Source of the DNA: Eutrophocola sp964601805
Lineage (GTDB): Bacteria; Pseudomonadota; Gammaproteobacteria; Pseudomonadales; Pseudohongiellaceae
Assembly (NCBI GenBank): GCA_964601805.1
Contig: CAZROW010000004.1
Coordinates: forward strand, 1 to 64,000
Length of the DNA stretch: 64,000 bases
Direction: 5' to 3'
In this document: piece by piece, positions 16,502 to 26,187 of the stretch
How the letters are laid out: each line of letters begins with the position of its first letter
How positions within the stretch are numbered: position 1 is the first letter of the stretch
Position numbers and translations under genes: made by a program
Notes under the pieces: model-generated
Database searches by the model: none
What the model was told of the DNA's origin: nothing
The model's input: only the letters and a program-made list of their open reading frames with translations

Positions 16502-18049
16502 GTGATTGTTGCCACCTGGCAGAAGTGCATTTACTGTCTTAAAAACGAACTTCCTTCACAGCAATTTAATACCTGGATCCGGCCATTAAGGTTTATCAAC
16601 GGCAGTAATACCCTGTATTTGCTCGCGCCTAACCGTTTTATCCTGGAGTGGGTCAAGGACCACTTCCTGGAGCGCATTGAAGCCATTATCAGCGATAACA
16701 GCAATGGCGCCATGCCCCGCATCATCCTGGAAATAGCCAGTGCCGAAAAATTGCCCGCGGACATATCCCTCGACCAGGCCATGAGCACCTCGGATTTGAC
16801 CAATGCGCTTGAACCCGAACAATACAGTGACACAGACCCTGATTCAGTAGTGGGAGCCGGCCAGGCAGACAGGCAGGCATCGGATGCAACCTACGGGGAT
16901 TCCGGTTTTGACAGCGAGGCCAACAGTCGCACAGTTTCCGTCAAAAACTCACATAAAGAGGCCCAGGATAAACAAACCCGGCGCATTTACGGCAATCGCC
17001 CCCGAGAAAATGACAAGAAAAGCCGCTACAAGGGTGAGCTGAATACCAATTACACCTTTAATAACTTCATTGAAGGCAAGTCCAACCAGATAGCCAGGGC
17101 CGCCGCGGCCCAGGTGGCCGACAATCCCGGTGGCGCCTACAACCCCCTGTTTATCTATGGCGGTGTCGGGCTGGGCAAAACCCATCTGATGCATGCCATT
17201 GGCAACCACCTGCTCGAGCAGGATCCCAATGCCAATATCGTCTACCTGCATTCACAAACCTTTGTCGGCAGCATGGTTTCAGCACTGCAGCTCAATGCCA
17301 TCAATGAATTCAAACGTTACTATCATTCTGTAGATGCCCTGCTCATCGATGACATCCAGTTTTTTGCCAACAAGGAACGCTCCCAGGAGGAGTTTTTCCA
17401 TACCTTCAATGCCATTTTTGAAGGTGGCCGCCAGATCATCATGACCTGTGACAAATACCACAGTGAAATCAATGGTTTGGAAGAGCGTCTCAAGTCCCGC
17501 TTTGGCTGGGGCCTGTCCGTTGCCGTGGAACCCCCGGAGTTGGAAACACGGGCAGCCATCCTCATCAACAAGGCCAACCAGGAGCAGGTTTACCTGGGTA
17601 ACGAAGAAGCTATTTTCATGGCGCAGAAACTGCGCTCCAATGTTCGTGAGTTGGAAGGGGCGCTCAAGAAAGTGGTTGCCCATGCCAGGTTCATGGGGTC
17701 TGATATCAGTGTGCCGCTGATCAAGGAAGCATTGAAGGACTTGCTCGCGATCCAGAACAAGCTCATCAGTGTGGATAATATCCAGCGCACAGTAGCCGAG
17801 TACTACAAGATCAAGATGGCCGACATGATTTCCAAACGCCGCAACCGCTCCGTTGCCAGGCCAAGACAAATGGCCATGTGCCTGTCCAAGGAACTGACCA
17901 ATCACAGCCTGCCGGAAATTGGCAGTATGTATGGTGGCCGGGATCACACGACGGTGCTGCATGCCTGTCGTACTATCAATGATCTACGCAAGTCGTCCTC
18001 GGACATCAACGAGGATTACAAGAACCTGTTACGCTCTTTATCCAGTTAA
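16502..18049 (+). CDS. dnaA: Chromosomal replication initiator protein DnaA
   Basis: AAA+ initiator that binds DnaA boxes and melts the origin. I place the start at GTG 16502 (VIVATWQKCIYCLKNELPS), with CGGAG about 12 bases upstream, giving 515 residues; the frame is open further, but the upstream residues are not family-like. Domain I ends near residue 90 and a variable Ser/Asp-rich linker follows to about 170. The Walker A GGVGLGKTHL is at about 219-228 and Walker B ALLIDDIQFF near 278. The C-terminal DNA-binding domain carries the signature GGRDHTTVLHACRTI. Confidence 0.97.
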   Translation: MIVATWQKCIYCLKNELPSQQFNTWIRPLRFINGSNTLYLLAPNRFILEWVKDHFLERIEAIISDNSNGAMPRIILEIASAEKLPADISLDQAMSTSDLTNALEPEQYSDTDPDSVVGAGQADRQASDATYGDSGFDSEANSRTVSVKNSHKEAQDKQTRRIYGNRPRENDKKSRYKGELNTNYTFNNFIEGKSNQIARAAAAQVADNPGGAYNPLFIYGGVGLGKTHLMHAIGNHLLEQDPNANIVYLHSQTFVGSMVSALQLNAINEFKRYYHSVDALLIDDIQFFANKERSQEEFFHTFNAIFEGGRQIIMTCDKYHSEINGLEERLKSRFGWGLSVAVEPPELETRAAILINKANQEQVYLGNEEAIFMAQKLRSNVRELEGALKKVVAHARFMGSDISVPLIKEALKDLLAIQNKLISVDNIQRTVAEYYKIKMADMISKRRNRSVARPRQMAMCLSKELTNHSLPEIGSMYGGRDHTTVLHACRTINDLRKSSSDINEDYKNLLRSLSS

Positions 18050-18082
18050 AAACCCTTTAAAAACAAAGGACTATAATTAGCC

Positions 18083-19189
18083 ATGCAATTTGAAATATCC
18101 CGTGAAGCCTTGATCAAACCCCTGCAGCTGGTCACCGGAGTGGTGGAAAGGCGGCAGACCCTGCCAGTCCTGTCCAACGTGTTGCTGGCACTGGATAAGA
18201 AAATGCTGTCTTTGACGGGAACCGACCTGGAAGTCGAGCTGACCGGCAGTGTGGAAGTGGACTCGGCCGGCAGCGATGGCGAGATCACCGTCCCTGCCAG
18301 GAAGTTGATGGATATCTGTAAATCACTCCCTGACAGTGCTTCCCTCAAATTTGACCTGGCAGACGACAAACTCAAGATCCAGTCGGGCCGCAGCCGTTTT
18401 TCGCTGTCGACCTTGCCGGCAACAGACTTTCCCGGTGTCGATGAGTCTTCCGGCACCCTGGAATTTGCCGCAGCAAAAAGCCTGTTGAAAACCATGCTCC
18501 AGAACACCAGTTTTGCCATGGCACAGCAGGATGTCCGTTATTATCTGAACGGCATGCTTGTTGAAGTAAGCGCTGACTATCTACGAGTCGTAGCTACTGA
18601 CGGCCATCGGCTGGCCATGCAAACCGAGAGCATAAAATCGGGGGTTTCCGACACCAGCGGCGTCATCGTTCCGCGCAAAGGGGTTCTGGAGCTGGGCAGG
18701 CTGCTTTCAGACGGTGATGACGAGGATATCAACGTGGTGATTGGCACGAACCATATCCGCGTCACCATGTCGAATTTTACCTTCACGTCGAAGCTCGTCG
18801 ACGGCAAGTTCCCCGACTACAACCGGGTATTGCCCAAAGGCGGCGACAAGAATGTGATAGCCGGCCGTGAACAACTGCGTGACTCCCTGAACCGCACAGC
18901 CATCCTGTCCAATGAAAAATTCCGTGGCATTCGCCTGATCCTGTCCGACGATGAACTCAAGATCATCGCCAACAACCCGGAGCAGGAAGAGGCCGAGGAA
19001 ACCGTGCCTGTCGAATACAAGGGAGACTCCCTGGAAATCGGATTCAACGTGATTTACCTGGTTGATGTGCTCAACGTGCTGGATTCGGAGAATGTCCAGC
19101 TCATTGTCTCCGATCCCAACAGCAGCGCCCTTGTTCAATCTTCAGACGACAGCAGTGCGATCTATGTTGTCATGCCAATGAGACTCTAG
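18083..19189 (+). CDS. dnaN: DNA polymerase III sliding clamp (beta)
   Basis: Ring-shaped processivity clamp. The 368 residues match the family. It begins MQFEISREALIKPLQLVTGV, contains ATDGHRLAMQ and the open-frame landmark KFPDYNRVLPKG, and ends YVVMPMRL, the canonical clamp C-terminus. AAGGA lies upstream of the ATG. It follows dnaA by 33 bases in the dnaA-dnaN-recF-gyrB run. Confidence 0.98.
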   Translation: MQFEISREALIKPLQLVTGVVERRQTLPVLSNVLLALDKKMLSLTGTDLEVELTGSVEVDSAGSDGEITVPARKLMDICKSLPDSASLKFDLADDKLKIQSGRSRFSLSTLPATDFPGVDESSGTLEFAAAKSLLKTMLQNTSFAMAQQDVRYYLNGMLVEVSADYLRVVATDGHRLAMQTESIKSGVSDTSGVIVPRKGVLELGRLLSDGDDEDINVVIGTNHIRVTMSNFTFTSKLVDGKFPDYNRVLPKGGDKNVIAGREQLRDSLNRTAILSNEKFRGIRLILSDDELKIIANNPEQEEAEETVPVEYKGDSLEIGFNVIYLVDVLNVLDSENVQLIVSDPNSSALVQSSDDSSAIYVVMPMRL

Positions 19190-19220
19190 GGCACCAGGGA
19201 CCCCGTGCACCAGGGGTATT

Positions 19221-20321
19221 ATGCCCAGCATTCGCAAACTCCAGATAAACACCTTCAGAAACCTGGCTCAGGAAAGCCTTGAGCCAGGCGTCCATGTCAA
19301 TTTGATTGCCGGTGAAAATGGCAGTGGCAAATCCAGCATCCTGGAAGCCATTTATTTCCTTGGCCTGGGCCGCTCATTCCGCAATATTCAGCAAACTCCC
19401 CTGATTCAGCACGGCAAGCGGGAATGCGCTGTATTTGGCGAATTGGATAAAAATCTTACACTGGGTGTCAGCCGCAGCCTGGATGATCCCCCCAAAATTC
19501 GAATACAGGGAAACAAGGCCGACTCCTCCGCCGACCTGGCGCGCCACCTGCCCTTGCAACTACTTAATGCTGAAGCCTTTCGCTTGCTGGAAGGCGGACC
19601 AAAAACCCGCCGGCAGTACATCGACTGGGGAGTGTTCCACGTGGAACATGGTTTTCACACCCACTGGCGTGACTTCAAGCGCTGCCTGCAGCACCGCAAC
19701 AGCCTGTTGAAACGAAAGGCTGCCCTATCCGAGCTTGAGCCGTGGACCCAGGAGTTATGTCGACATGCTGCTGCAATCGACGAGCAGCGCAAGAATTACC
19801 TGGCGGATTTCCTGCCCCATCTGGAAACCCTGCTGGCCAGGCTGATTCAACTGGATGAGCTGAGTTTTCGTTATTACCGGGGCTGGAGCGAAGATGAGAA
19901 CCTGGAGCAGGTACTGACGGTCAGCCTGGAACGGGATCGCATGCTTGGCCACACCGCGGCCGGCCCCCAGCGCGCCGACCTGAAGATTCGCATGGGCAGT
20001 CAGTCCGCCAGCGATATCCTGTCTCGTGGCCAGCAAAAACTGGTGGTCAGCGCCATGAAACTGGCACAGGGCGCATTTCTGGCAGGGCATGCCGGCCACC
20101 AGTGTGTATACCTGATTGATGATCTTCCCGCCGAACTGGACAGGGAAAATCGACAGAAAGTCTGCGTGTTAATACGGGAGCTCGGCGGCCAGGTGTTCAT
20201 CACGGGCACTGACAGTGAAGAGCTGCAGGAGACCATGGCCAGGTCTGGTTTCGAGTTGAAGGAATGCAAGCTGTTCCACGTGAAACATGGTAGAATTGAA
20301 GGATTGGAAACAGTCGCTTAA
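19221..20321 (+). CDS. recF: DNA replication and repair protein RecF
   Basis: SMC-like ATPase that loads RecA at gaps with RecOR. The 366 residues begin MPSIRKLQINTFRNLAQESL, have Walker A GENGSGKSS at about 31-39, the ABC signature LSRGQQKLV near 268 and Walker B YLIDDLPAELD near 297. An AGGGG lies just upstream of the ATG. Two 16-base parS sites are embedded in the reading frame and encode VFHVEHG (near residue 138) and LFHVKHG (near residue 351). Confidence 0.97.
   Translation: MPSIRKLQINTFRNLAQESLEPGVHVNLIAGENGSGKSSILEAIYFLGLGRSFRNIQQTPLIQHGKRECAVFGELDKNLTLGVSRSLDDPPKIRIQGNKADSSADLARHLPLQLLNAEAFRLLEGGPKTRRQYIDWGVFHVEHGFHTHWRDFKRCLQHRNSLLKRKAALSELEPWTQELCRHAAAIDEQRKNYLADFLPHLETLLARLIQLDELSFRYYRGWSEDENLEQVLTVSLERDRMLGHTAAGPQRADLKIRMGSQSASDILSRGQQKLVVSAMKLAQGAFLAGHAGHQCVYLIDDLPAELDRENRQKVCVLIRELGGQVFITGTDSEELQETMARSGFELKECKLFHVKHGRIEGLETVA
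19633..19648. promoter_or_regulatory. parS centromere site 1
   Basis: TGTTCCACGTGGAACA is a perfect 16-base palindrome that fits the conserved bacterial parS consensus (TGTTNCACGTGNAACA). It lies inside recF. A chromosomal ParA-ParB pair is encoded in the same window. Confidence 0.9.
20272..20287. promoter_or_regulatory. parS centromere site 2
   Basis: TGTTCCACGTGAAACA, identical to the classical parS consensus, lies near the 3' end of recF, 639 bases after site 1. Centromeres close to the origin are expected for ParABS. Confidence 0.9.
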
Positions 20322-20399
20322 CGGCGCCTGAGAGCTGAAAGTCTGGTCAAAATAGGGCTTTGAAAAACAAGCACTTAGCAAGACCGAGGGAAATCTTAT

Positions 20400-22814
20400 A
20401 TGGCAGAGCAAGGTAACTACGATTCTTCCAGTATCAAGGTCCTGAAAGGCCTTGATGCCGTCAGGAAACGTCCGGGCATGTACATCGGTGATACCGATGA
20501 TGGTACCGGGCTTCACCACATGGTTTTTGAGCTGGTCGATAACTCCATCGATGAGGCCCTGGCCGGGCATTGCGACCTGATCAAGGTCATTATCCATGCC
20601 GATGAAACCGTCAGCGTGTCTGACAATGGACGCGGTATTCCCACCGAGATTCATGAAGAAGGCGTCTCTGCTGCCGAAGTCATCATGACCGTACTGCATG
20701 CCGGCGGTAAATTTGACGACAACAGCTATAAAGTCAGTGGCGGATTACATGGTGTGGGTGTTTCCGTGGTTAACGCCCTCTCATCCTACCTCAAGCTCAC
20801 CATCTGGCGCGGCGGCAAGATTCACGAGCAGATCTACCACCATGGTGTCCCTGAAGAGCCTTTGAAAGTCGTCGGGGATACCGACATCTCCGGTACCCTG
20901 TGTCATTTCAAGCCTTCCGTGGATACCTTCACCAATATCGAGTTTGAGTACGATATTCTTGCCAAGAAGCTGCGTGAACTGGCATTTCTGAATGCCGGCA
21001 TTGCCATTGAGCTGACAGATGAGCGCACGGACAAGACAGAAACGTTCAAATATGACGGTGGCCTGGAAGCCTTCGTCAATTACCTGAACCAGAACAGGAC
21101 CCCGATAAACAAGATCTTTCACTTTTCTTCCGAGCTCGACAGTATTGGTATAGAAGTGGCACTGCAGTGGAATGACGCCTACCAGGAAAACATCTACGCC
21201 TACACCAACAATATTCCTCAGCGTGACGGCGGTACTCACCTGGCCGGTTTTCGCGGAGCCCTCACCCGTGTGCTGAAAAGCTATATCGACAAGGAACTGG
21301 AAGGCCGTAAAGGCAAGGAAGTACAGACCTCTGGCGATGACGCACGCGAAGGACTGACCGCAATCATTTCAGTGAAAGTCCCGGATCCCAAGTTTTCTTC
21401 CCAGACCAAGGACAAGCTGGTTTCCTCGGAAGTGAAAACCGCCGTGGAGCAGGAAATGGGCCGCCAGTTTTCAGATTTCCTGATGGAGAACCCGCAGGAA
21501 GCGAAGAGCATCGTGAACAAGATGCTGGATGCAGCTCGCGCCCGGGAAGCCGCGCGCAAGGCGCGTGAAATGACCCGACGCAAAGGGGCACTGGATGTTG
21601 CAGGTCTACCCGGCAAACTGGCTGATTGCCAGGAAAAGGATCCTGCCCTGTCTGAACTGTACATTGTGGAGGGTGATTCTGCCGGCGGCTCTGCCAAGCA
21701 GGGGCGTAACCGCAAGAACCAGGCAATCCTGCCGCTCAAGGGTAAGATTCTCAATGTGGAAAAAGCGCGTTTTGACAAGATGCTCAGTTCGGCTGAAATC
21801 GGCACGCTCATCAAGGCAATGGGTTGCGGCATCGGGGCAGAGGAGTTTGATCCCGACAGTCTCAGGTACCACAGCATTATTATCATGACCGACGCCGATG
21901 TAGACGGCTCCCATATCCGCACCCTGCTGCTGACCTTCTTTTTCAGGCAGATGCGCGAGCTGGTGGAACGTGGCCATATTTTTATTGCACAGCCGCCGCT
22001 CTACAAGATTCGCAAGGGCAAGCAGGAACAGTACCTCAAGGATGACGATGAACTGGCCTTGTTCCAGACCCAGAATGCCCTTGAAGGGGCCAGCCTGCAT
22101 GTCAATGCCGATGCCCCGGGTATCAGCAGCAGCGCCCTGGAAAGCATCGTCAACGAGTATCGAAACGTACGTTCAATAATAAAAAGATTGTCCCGCCAGT
22201 ATCCCAGTGAAGTCCTGGAAGAGCTGATCAGGTTGCCCCAACTGACCTTTGAAGACATGTCAGACAAGGACAAGGTTGAACAATGGGCCAGGGAACTGGA
22301 AGAAGCCGTTGCCATAAACAAGTCATCGGGTGCCATCTATGAATTCAGCGTGGTCCATGATGAAGAAGAAAAAGTTTACGAGCCCATGGTGAAATCGATC
22401 GTGCATGGTGTTTCACGAAAGACCACCTTGCGCCCCGAGCTGTTCAAGTCAAAAGAATACAGCGACATTATCGGGCTGGGTGAAAAACTCTCTGGCATGT
22501 TTGAGCCGGGTGCGTATGTGAAACGGGGTGAAAAAACCCAGGTTGTTGCCGATTTCAAACATGCGCTGGACTGGCTCATGAAAGAAGCCATGAAGGGTAT
22601 CTACCTGCAGCGATACAAAGGTCTCGGTGAAATGAATCCGTCACAATTGTGGGAGACCACCATGGATCCGGAATTCCGCCGCATGACCCGTGTCACGATC
22701 GAGGACGCCATGAGCGCTGACCAGCTGTTTTCTACCCTGATGGGTGACCAGGTGGAGCCAAGGCGGGCGTTTATCGAGGACAATGCGCTGAACGTGTCAA
22801 ACCTGGACGTATAG
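20400..22814 (+). CDS. gyrB: DNA gyrase subunit B
   Basis: ATPase subunit of gyrase, which introduces negative supercoils. The 804 residues are standard. The N-terminal GHKL domain has ELVDNSIDEALAGH, SDNGRGIPTEIH and GGLHGVGVSVVNALS. The TOPRIM domain has YIVEGDSAGGSAKQGRNR near residue 423 and MTDADVDGSHIRTLLLTFF. The C-terminal QRYKGLGEMNPSQLWETTMD completes it. GAGGGA precedes the ATG. It ends 2 bases before the convergent plsC stop. Confidence 0.98.
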   Translation: MAEQGNYDSSSIKVLKGLDAVRKRPGMYIGDTDDGTGLHHMVFELVDNSIDEALAGHCDLIKVIIHADETVSVSDNGRGIPTEIHEEGVSAAEVIMTVLHAGGKFDDNSYKVSGGLHGVGVSVVNALSSYLKLTIWRGGKIHEQIYHHGVPEEPLKVVGDTDISGTLCHFKPSVDTFTNIEFEYDILAKKLRELAFLNAGIAIELTDERTDKTETFKYDGGLEAFVNYLNQNRTPINKIFHFSSELDSIGIEVALQWNDAYQENIYAYTNNIPQRDGGTHLAGFRGALTRVLKSYIDKELEGRKGKEVQTSGDDAREGLTAIISVKVPDPKFSSQTKDKLVSSEVKTAVEQEMGRQFSDFLMENPQEAKSIVNKMLDAARAREAARKAREMTRRKGALDVAGLPGKLADCQEKDPALSELYIVEGDSAGGSAKQGRNRKNQAILPLKGKILNVEKARFDKMLSSAEIGTLIKAMGCGIGAEEFDPDSLRYHSIIIMTDADVDGSHIRTLLLTFFFRQMRELVERGHIFIAQPPLYKIRKGKQEQYLKDDDELALFQTQNALEGASLHVNADAPGISSSALESIVNEYRNVRSIIKRLSRQYPSEVLEELIRLPQLTFEDMSDKDKVEQWARELEEAVAINKSSGAIYEFSVVHDEEEKVYEPMVKSIVHGVSRKTTLRPELFKSKEYSDIIGLGEKLSGMFEPGAYVKRGEKTQVVADFKHALDWLMKEAMKGIYLQRYKGLGEMNPSQLWETTMDPEFRRMTRVTIEDAMSADQLFSTLMGDQVEPRRAFIEDNALNVSNLDV

Positions 22815-22816
22815 CG

Positions 22817-23527
22817 TCACTGCTTCTGGTATGTAATGGCCTGGCGAATCCAGGCCTCGACTTCCCGGGTGACTTCCTTTGTCGTTCGCCCGGCGGGGTC
22901 AATCGGCTTTCCGATGATTACCTTGACGGTACCGGGATACTTGATGAACTTGTGTGCCGGCCAGCATAAGCCGGCATTATGGGCCACGGGTAAAATCTTC
23001 CTGCCACTGGTTAATGCCAATTCGGCTCCGCCTCCGGAATAACGTTTTTCCACCCCGGGTTCCACGCGAGTACCTTCCGGAAAGACCAGGACGGAGAATC
23101 CATCATCCAGGTGTTCACGCCCCTGCTTCATGAGTTGCTGCAACGACTTGCTTTTCTTGCTCCGATCAATGGCAATTGGCCTGAGCAGGCGTAATCCCCA
23201 GCCAAAGAAAGGAATATTGAGCAGCTGCTTTTTAAGAATGGCACAGATGGGCAGGAACTCCCAGTACAGGAACAGTGTTTCCCAGGGACTCTGGTGATTG
23301 GCCAGCAGCACAAAGGGGTCAGATGGCACATTTTCTTTTCCGATGACCTCATATTTCACGCCACAGGTAATTTTCAACCACCAGATAGTGAAGGCATTCC
23401 AGACCAGGAAGTAGCGATAACGCATACCGATGGGCATGAACAGGCCCAGGATTACACAAATGGTTGCGTGGGGTACCAGGGTGGTGAAATAACCCAGGTA
23501 AAAAAGTGATGAGCGCAGGATGAGCAT
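22817..23527 (-). CDS. plsC: 1-acyl-sn-glycerol-3-phosphate acyltransferase
   Basis: Acyltransferase that converts lysophosphatidate to phosphatidate at the inner membrane. From ATG 23525-23527 (MLILRSSLFYLGYFTTLVPH) it has 236 residues; the frame is open further upstream but would overlap gmhB. The catalytic HX4E motif is NHQSPWETLF and the substrate motif is FPEGTR, with GGGAELALTSG after it. Hydrophobic N-terminal segments suggest membrane anchoring. It starts 7 bases after gmhB ends. The same gyrB-plsC-gmhB neighbourhood is known in Pseudomonas. Confidence 0.92.
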   Translation of the reverse strand: MLILRSSLFYLGYFTTLVPHATICVILGLFMPIGMRYRYFLVWNAFTIWWLKITCGVKYEVIGKENVPSDPFVLLANHQSPWETLFLYWEFLPICAILKKQLLNIPFFGWGLRLLRPIAIDRSKKSKSLQQLMKQGREHLDDGFSVLVFPEGTRVEPGVEKRYSGGGAELALTSGRKILPVAHNAGLCWPAHKFIKYPGTVKVIIGKPIDPAGRTTKEVTREVEAWIRQAITYQKQ

Positions 23528-23534
23528 TGGCTGG

Positions 23535-24101
23535 TCAGTTTGCCGCGTTGTTATGGTCGGCAATAATGAACATGGCAGCAGAGAAAAGGTCATCAAAAAC
23601 CGGCACCTTGGCAAGTTTGGCCGGGTCCATTGAAGACTGGGTCAGCGTGCCTTTTCCGGTAAGCACCAGTATGGGCTTGCAGCCTTTGGCCAGGGCTACA
23701 TCGATATCCTTTTCTGTATCACCGACAAACCAGGAGCCGGCTACAGAACAGGAAAACTGCTCTTCAATCTGGTTCAACAACCCGGGTTTGGGCTTGCGAC
23801 ATTCACATCCCTCATCGGGTCTGTGGGGGCAGAAAAATATGCCGGAGATTGAACCGCCCTTCTCTTCCACCAGGCTGATCATCAGCTCGTGCATGCGGGC
23901 CAGGGTAAATTCATCAAACAGGCCACGCCCAAGGCCGGACTGGTTGGTCGCTACACAGACCCTGAAACCGGATTTGGAAAGCTCACTGATGGCATCAATA
24001 CTGCCGGCCAGGGGAAACCACTCATCTTCGCTTTTGATGTATTCGTCCGAGTCATGGTTAATGACACCGTCCCGGTCGAGAATGATCAAGGGAGAGTTCA
24101 T
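23535..24101 (-). CDS. gmhB: D-glycero-beta-D-manno-heptose-1,7-bisphosphate 7-phosphatase
   Basis: HAD-family phosphatase of the ADP-heptose pathway for LPS inner core. The 188 residues carry the DxD nucleophile motif LDRDGVINHDSDEY, the zinc-binding loop CPHRPDEGCECRKPKPG typical of GmhB, and the late acidic motif FVGDTEKDIDVALA. It lies 10 bases after glyS. The heptosyltransferase waaC in this window would use the pathway product. Confidence 0.94.
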   Translation of the reverse strand: MNSPLIILDRDGVINHDSDEYIKSEDEWFPLAGSIDAISELSKSGFRVCVATNQSGLGRGLFDEFTLARMHELMISLVEEKGGSISGIFFCPHRPDEGCECRKPKPGLLNQIEEQFSCSVAGSWFVGDTEKDIDVALAKGCKPILVLTGKGTLTQSSMDPAKLAKVPVFDDLFSAAMFIIADHNNAAN

Positions 24102-24111
24102 GATAAGGATT

Positions 24112-26187
24112 TCATGAAGTCTGGAGCAGTGAAATATCGGCGATCTGCAAAAACAGGTGTCGAAGTTTCTGCAACAGGGATTGTCGGTTCATCCTGACTT
24201 TCTCATCATCCGTGTTGACCATGACTTCGTCAAAGAACCGGTCCACGTCTGTTTGCAGGGAGGCCATGGCAGTGAGCGCCTTGCTGTATTCCTGTTGCAC
24301 CAGCATAGGCTCAACCTGTTCAAGCAACTGATCAATTTTTGCAGCCAGCTGTTTTTCGGCTTCTTCGGTCAACAGGCTGGCATCGGTTTCCTGGTCTGGT
24401 TGCGTATCGAGCTTGGACAGAATATTGGAAACGCGTTTGTTGGCCATTGCCAGGGCTTCGGCTTCCTTAAGTGAAGTGAAATCCTGGACGGCATGAATGC
24501 GTAAATCGAAATCCCGGGGCCGTGTCGAACGAACAGCATCCACGGCCAGGAAGATATTGGCCCTGACACCTTCATCGGCATACCAGGCGCGAAAACGCTC
24601 AAAAATGAAATCCAGAACGGTGACTTCCAGGTTATCCGCTTTCGGTAATGCCGAAAAATGGCTCACGGCATTACTCACACAGTCGGCCAGATCAAGGTCA
24701 AGCTGCTTCTCTACCACGATACGAAGAATACCCAGGGCAGCGCGGCGCAGGGCATAGGGATCTTTTGATCCTGTGGGGGGCTGTCCAATACCGAACAGGC
24801 CAACAATGGTATCGAGACGTTCAGCCAGGGCCAGCGCAATTCCGGTGTGGGTTTCGGGCAAGTCATCGCCGGCGAAACGCGGCAGGTATTGTTCGTCTAT
24901 CGCCCGCGCGACTTCCTTATCTTCGCCGTCATGCAGGGCATAATAACTGCCCATGATGCCCTGCAGGTCGGCGAATTCACCCACCATGCCGGAAAGCAGG
25001 TCGCACTTGGCCAGCTCAGCCGCCCTGCCCGCCTTGTTTTCGTCATAACCCAGTTTGCCAGCAATAAACCGGGCAAACTGTCCAACCCGTTGGGACTTGT
25101 CATAGACAGTACCCAGGGACTGTTCAAAGATGACCGTTTTAAGTTTGTCCTGGCGCGAAGCCAGGCTTGATTTCTTGTCCTGTTCAAAAAAGAAAGCGGC
25201 ATCAGCCAGGCGTGGACGAATCACGCGCTCATTGCCGGCGATCACCCTTGCCGGATCCTTGCTGACCAGGTTGCTGACTGTGATGAAGTTGGGCAGGATT
25301 CTGCCTTGCGAGTCTTCCAGGGTGAAGCATTTCTGGTGCTTTTTCATGGAGGACACCAGTGCTTCCTTGGGTACCTCAAGAAAGCGTTTATCAAACGAGC
25401 CGGTCAGGGCAACAGGCCACTCCACCAGGGCTGTGACTTCTTCGAGCAGTTCTTCATCAATATCAATGACGGCCTTGAGCTGATCGGCCTGTGCCTGTAT
25501 CTGTTTCCTGACAGCCTCTTTTCGTTCAGCAAAAGAAGGCATGACGAAACCGGTATCCTGCAAGGCCGTGGAATATTCTGCCGGTGAACCCAGGGTAATG
25601 GCCTCCGGATGCATGAAGCGATGACCCCTGGTCGAGCTGCCTGCGTCGACACCCAGGATGGTGGCTGGTACAACCTCTTCACCAAACAGGATAACCACCC
25701 AGTGTACCGGGCGCACAAATTCTTCCATGGAAGCGCCCCAGCGCATGCGCTTGGGAATCGGCAGGTTGGCCAGGGCAGTGGTAATGATGCCGGGCAACAA
25801 ATGGGTTGTTTGCTCCCCCGCCTTGGTAGCCTGGTAGTAAAGCTTGGTGACCTTGCCGTCACTTTTTTCTGCCAGATCCTGAACGCTCACACCACAGGAA
25901 CGGGCAAAACCTTCTGCAGCTTTTGTTGGGTTGCCAGCGTCATCAAAAGCGGCTTTCAGTGCAGGGCCAAACTTTTCAACACTGGCGTCATCCTGGCATT
26001 CCTGTAAGCCGCTCACCAGAAGGGCAAGTCGTCGTGGTGTGGCAAAACGAGTGATACCGCCATGGTCAAGCGACTGCTTGTCCAGTCCGGCGGCCACTTC
26101 CCTTTCAAAGGCCGCGGATAATCCGGGCAAGGCTTTGGGCGGTAGTTCCTCGGTGCCGATTTCGATTAACAGGTCCCGGCTACTCAT
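24112..26187 (-). CDS. glyS: Glycyl-tRNA synthetase beta subunit
   Basis: Beta chain of the tetrameric alpha2beta2 glycyl-tRNA synthetase, involved in tRNA recognition. The 691 residues fit the family. It begins SSRDLLIEIGTEELPPKALP, contains RMRWG, VRPVHWVVILFGEEVVP and VLDFIFERFRAWYADEG, and ends in a helical anticodon-binding-like region. Its ATG overlaps the glyQ stop by 8 bases, indicating translational coupling. Confidence 0.97.
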   Translation of the reverse strand: MSSRDLLIEIGTEELPPKALPGLSAAFEREVAAGLDKQSLDHGGITRFATPRRLALLVSGLQECQDDASVEKFGPALKAAFDDAGNPTKAAEGFARSCGVSVQDLAEKSDGKVTKLYYQATKAGEQTTHLLPGIITTALANLPIPKRMRWGASMEEFVRPVHWVVILFGEEVVPATILGVDAGSSTRGHRFMHPEAITLGSPAEYSTALQDTGFVMPSFAERKEAVRKQIQAQADQLKAVIDIDEELLEEVTALVEWPVALTGSFDKRFLEVPKEALVSSMKKHQKCFTLEDSQGRILPNFITVSNLVSKDPARVIAGNERVIRPRLADAAFFFEQDKKSSLASRQDKLKTVIFEQSLGTVYDKSQRVGQFARFIAGKLGYDENKAGRAAELAKCDLLSGMVGEFADLQGIMGSYYALHDGEDKEVARAIDEQYLPRFAGDDLPETHTGIALALAERLDTIVGLFGIGQPPTGSKDPYALRRAALGILRIVVEKQLDLDLADCVSNAVSHFSALPKADNLEVTVLDFIFERFRAWYADEGVRANIFLAVDAVRSTRPRDFDLRIHAVQDFTSLKEAEALAMANKRVSNILSKLDTQPDQETDASLLTEEAEKQLAAKIDQLLEQVEPMLVQQEYSKALTAMASLQTDVDRFFDEVMVNTDDEKVRMNRQSLLQKLRHLFLQIADISLLQTS

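Noticed and set aside
17279..17962. 227-codon open frame on the minus strand opposite dnaA
   Set aside because: It lies entirely inside the AAA+ and DNA-binding domains of dnaA on the other strand and has low-plausibility composition.
18072..18077. TATAAT just before dnaN as a promoter
   Set aside because: It lies 5 bases from the dnaN ATG with no suitable -35 at 16-18 bases; transcription from it would leave dnaN without its AAGGA.
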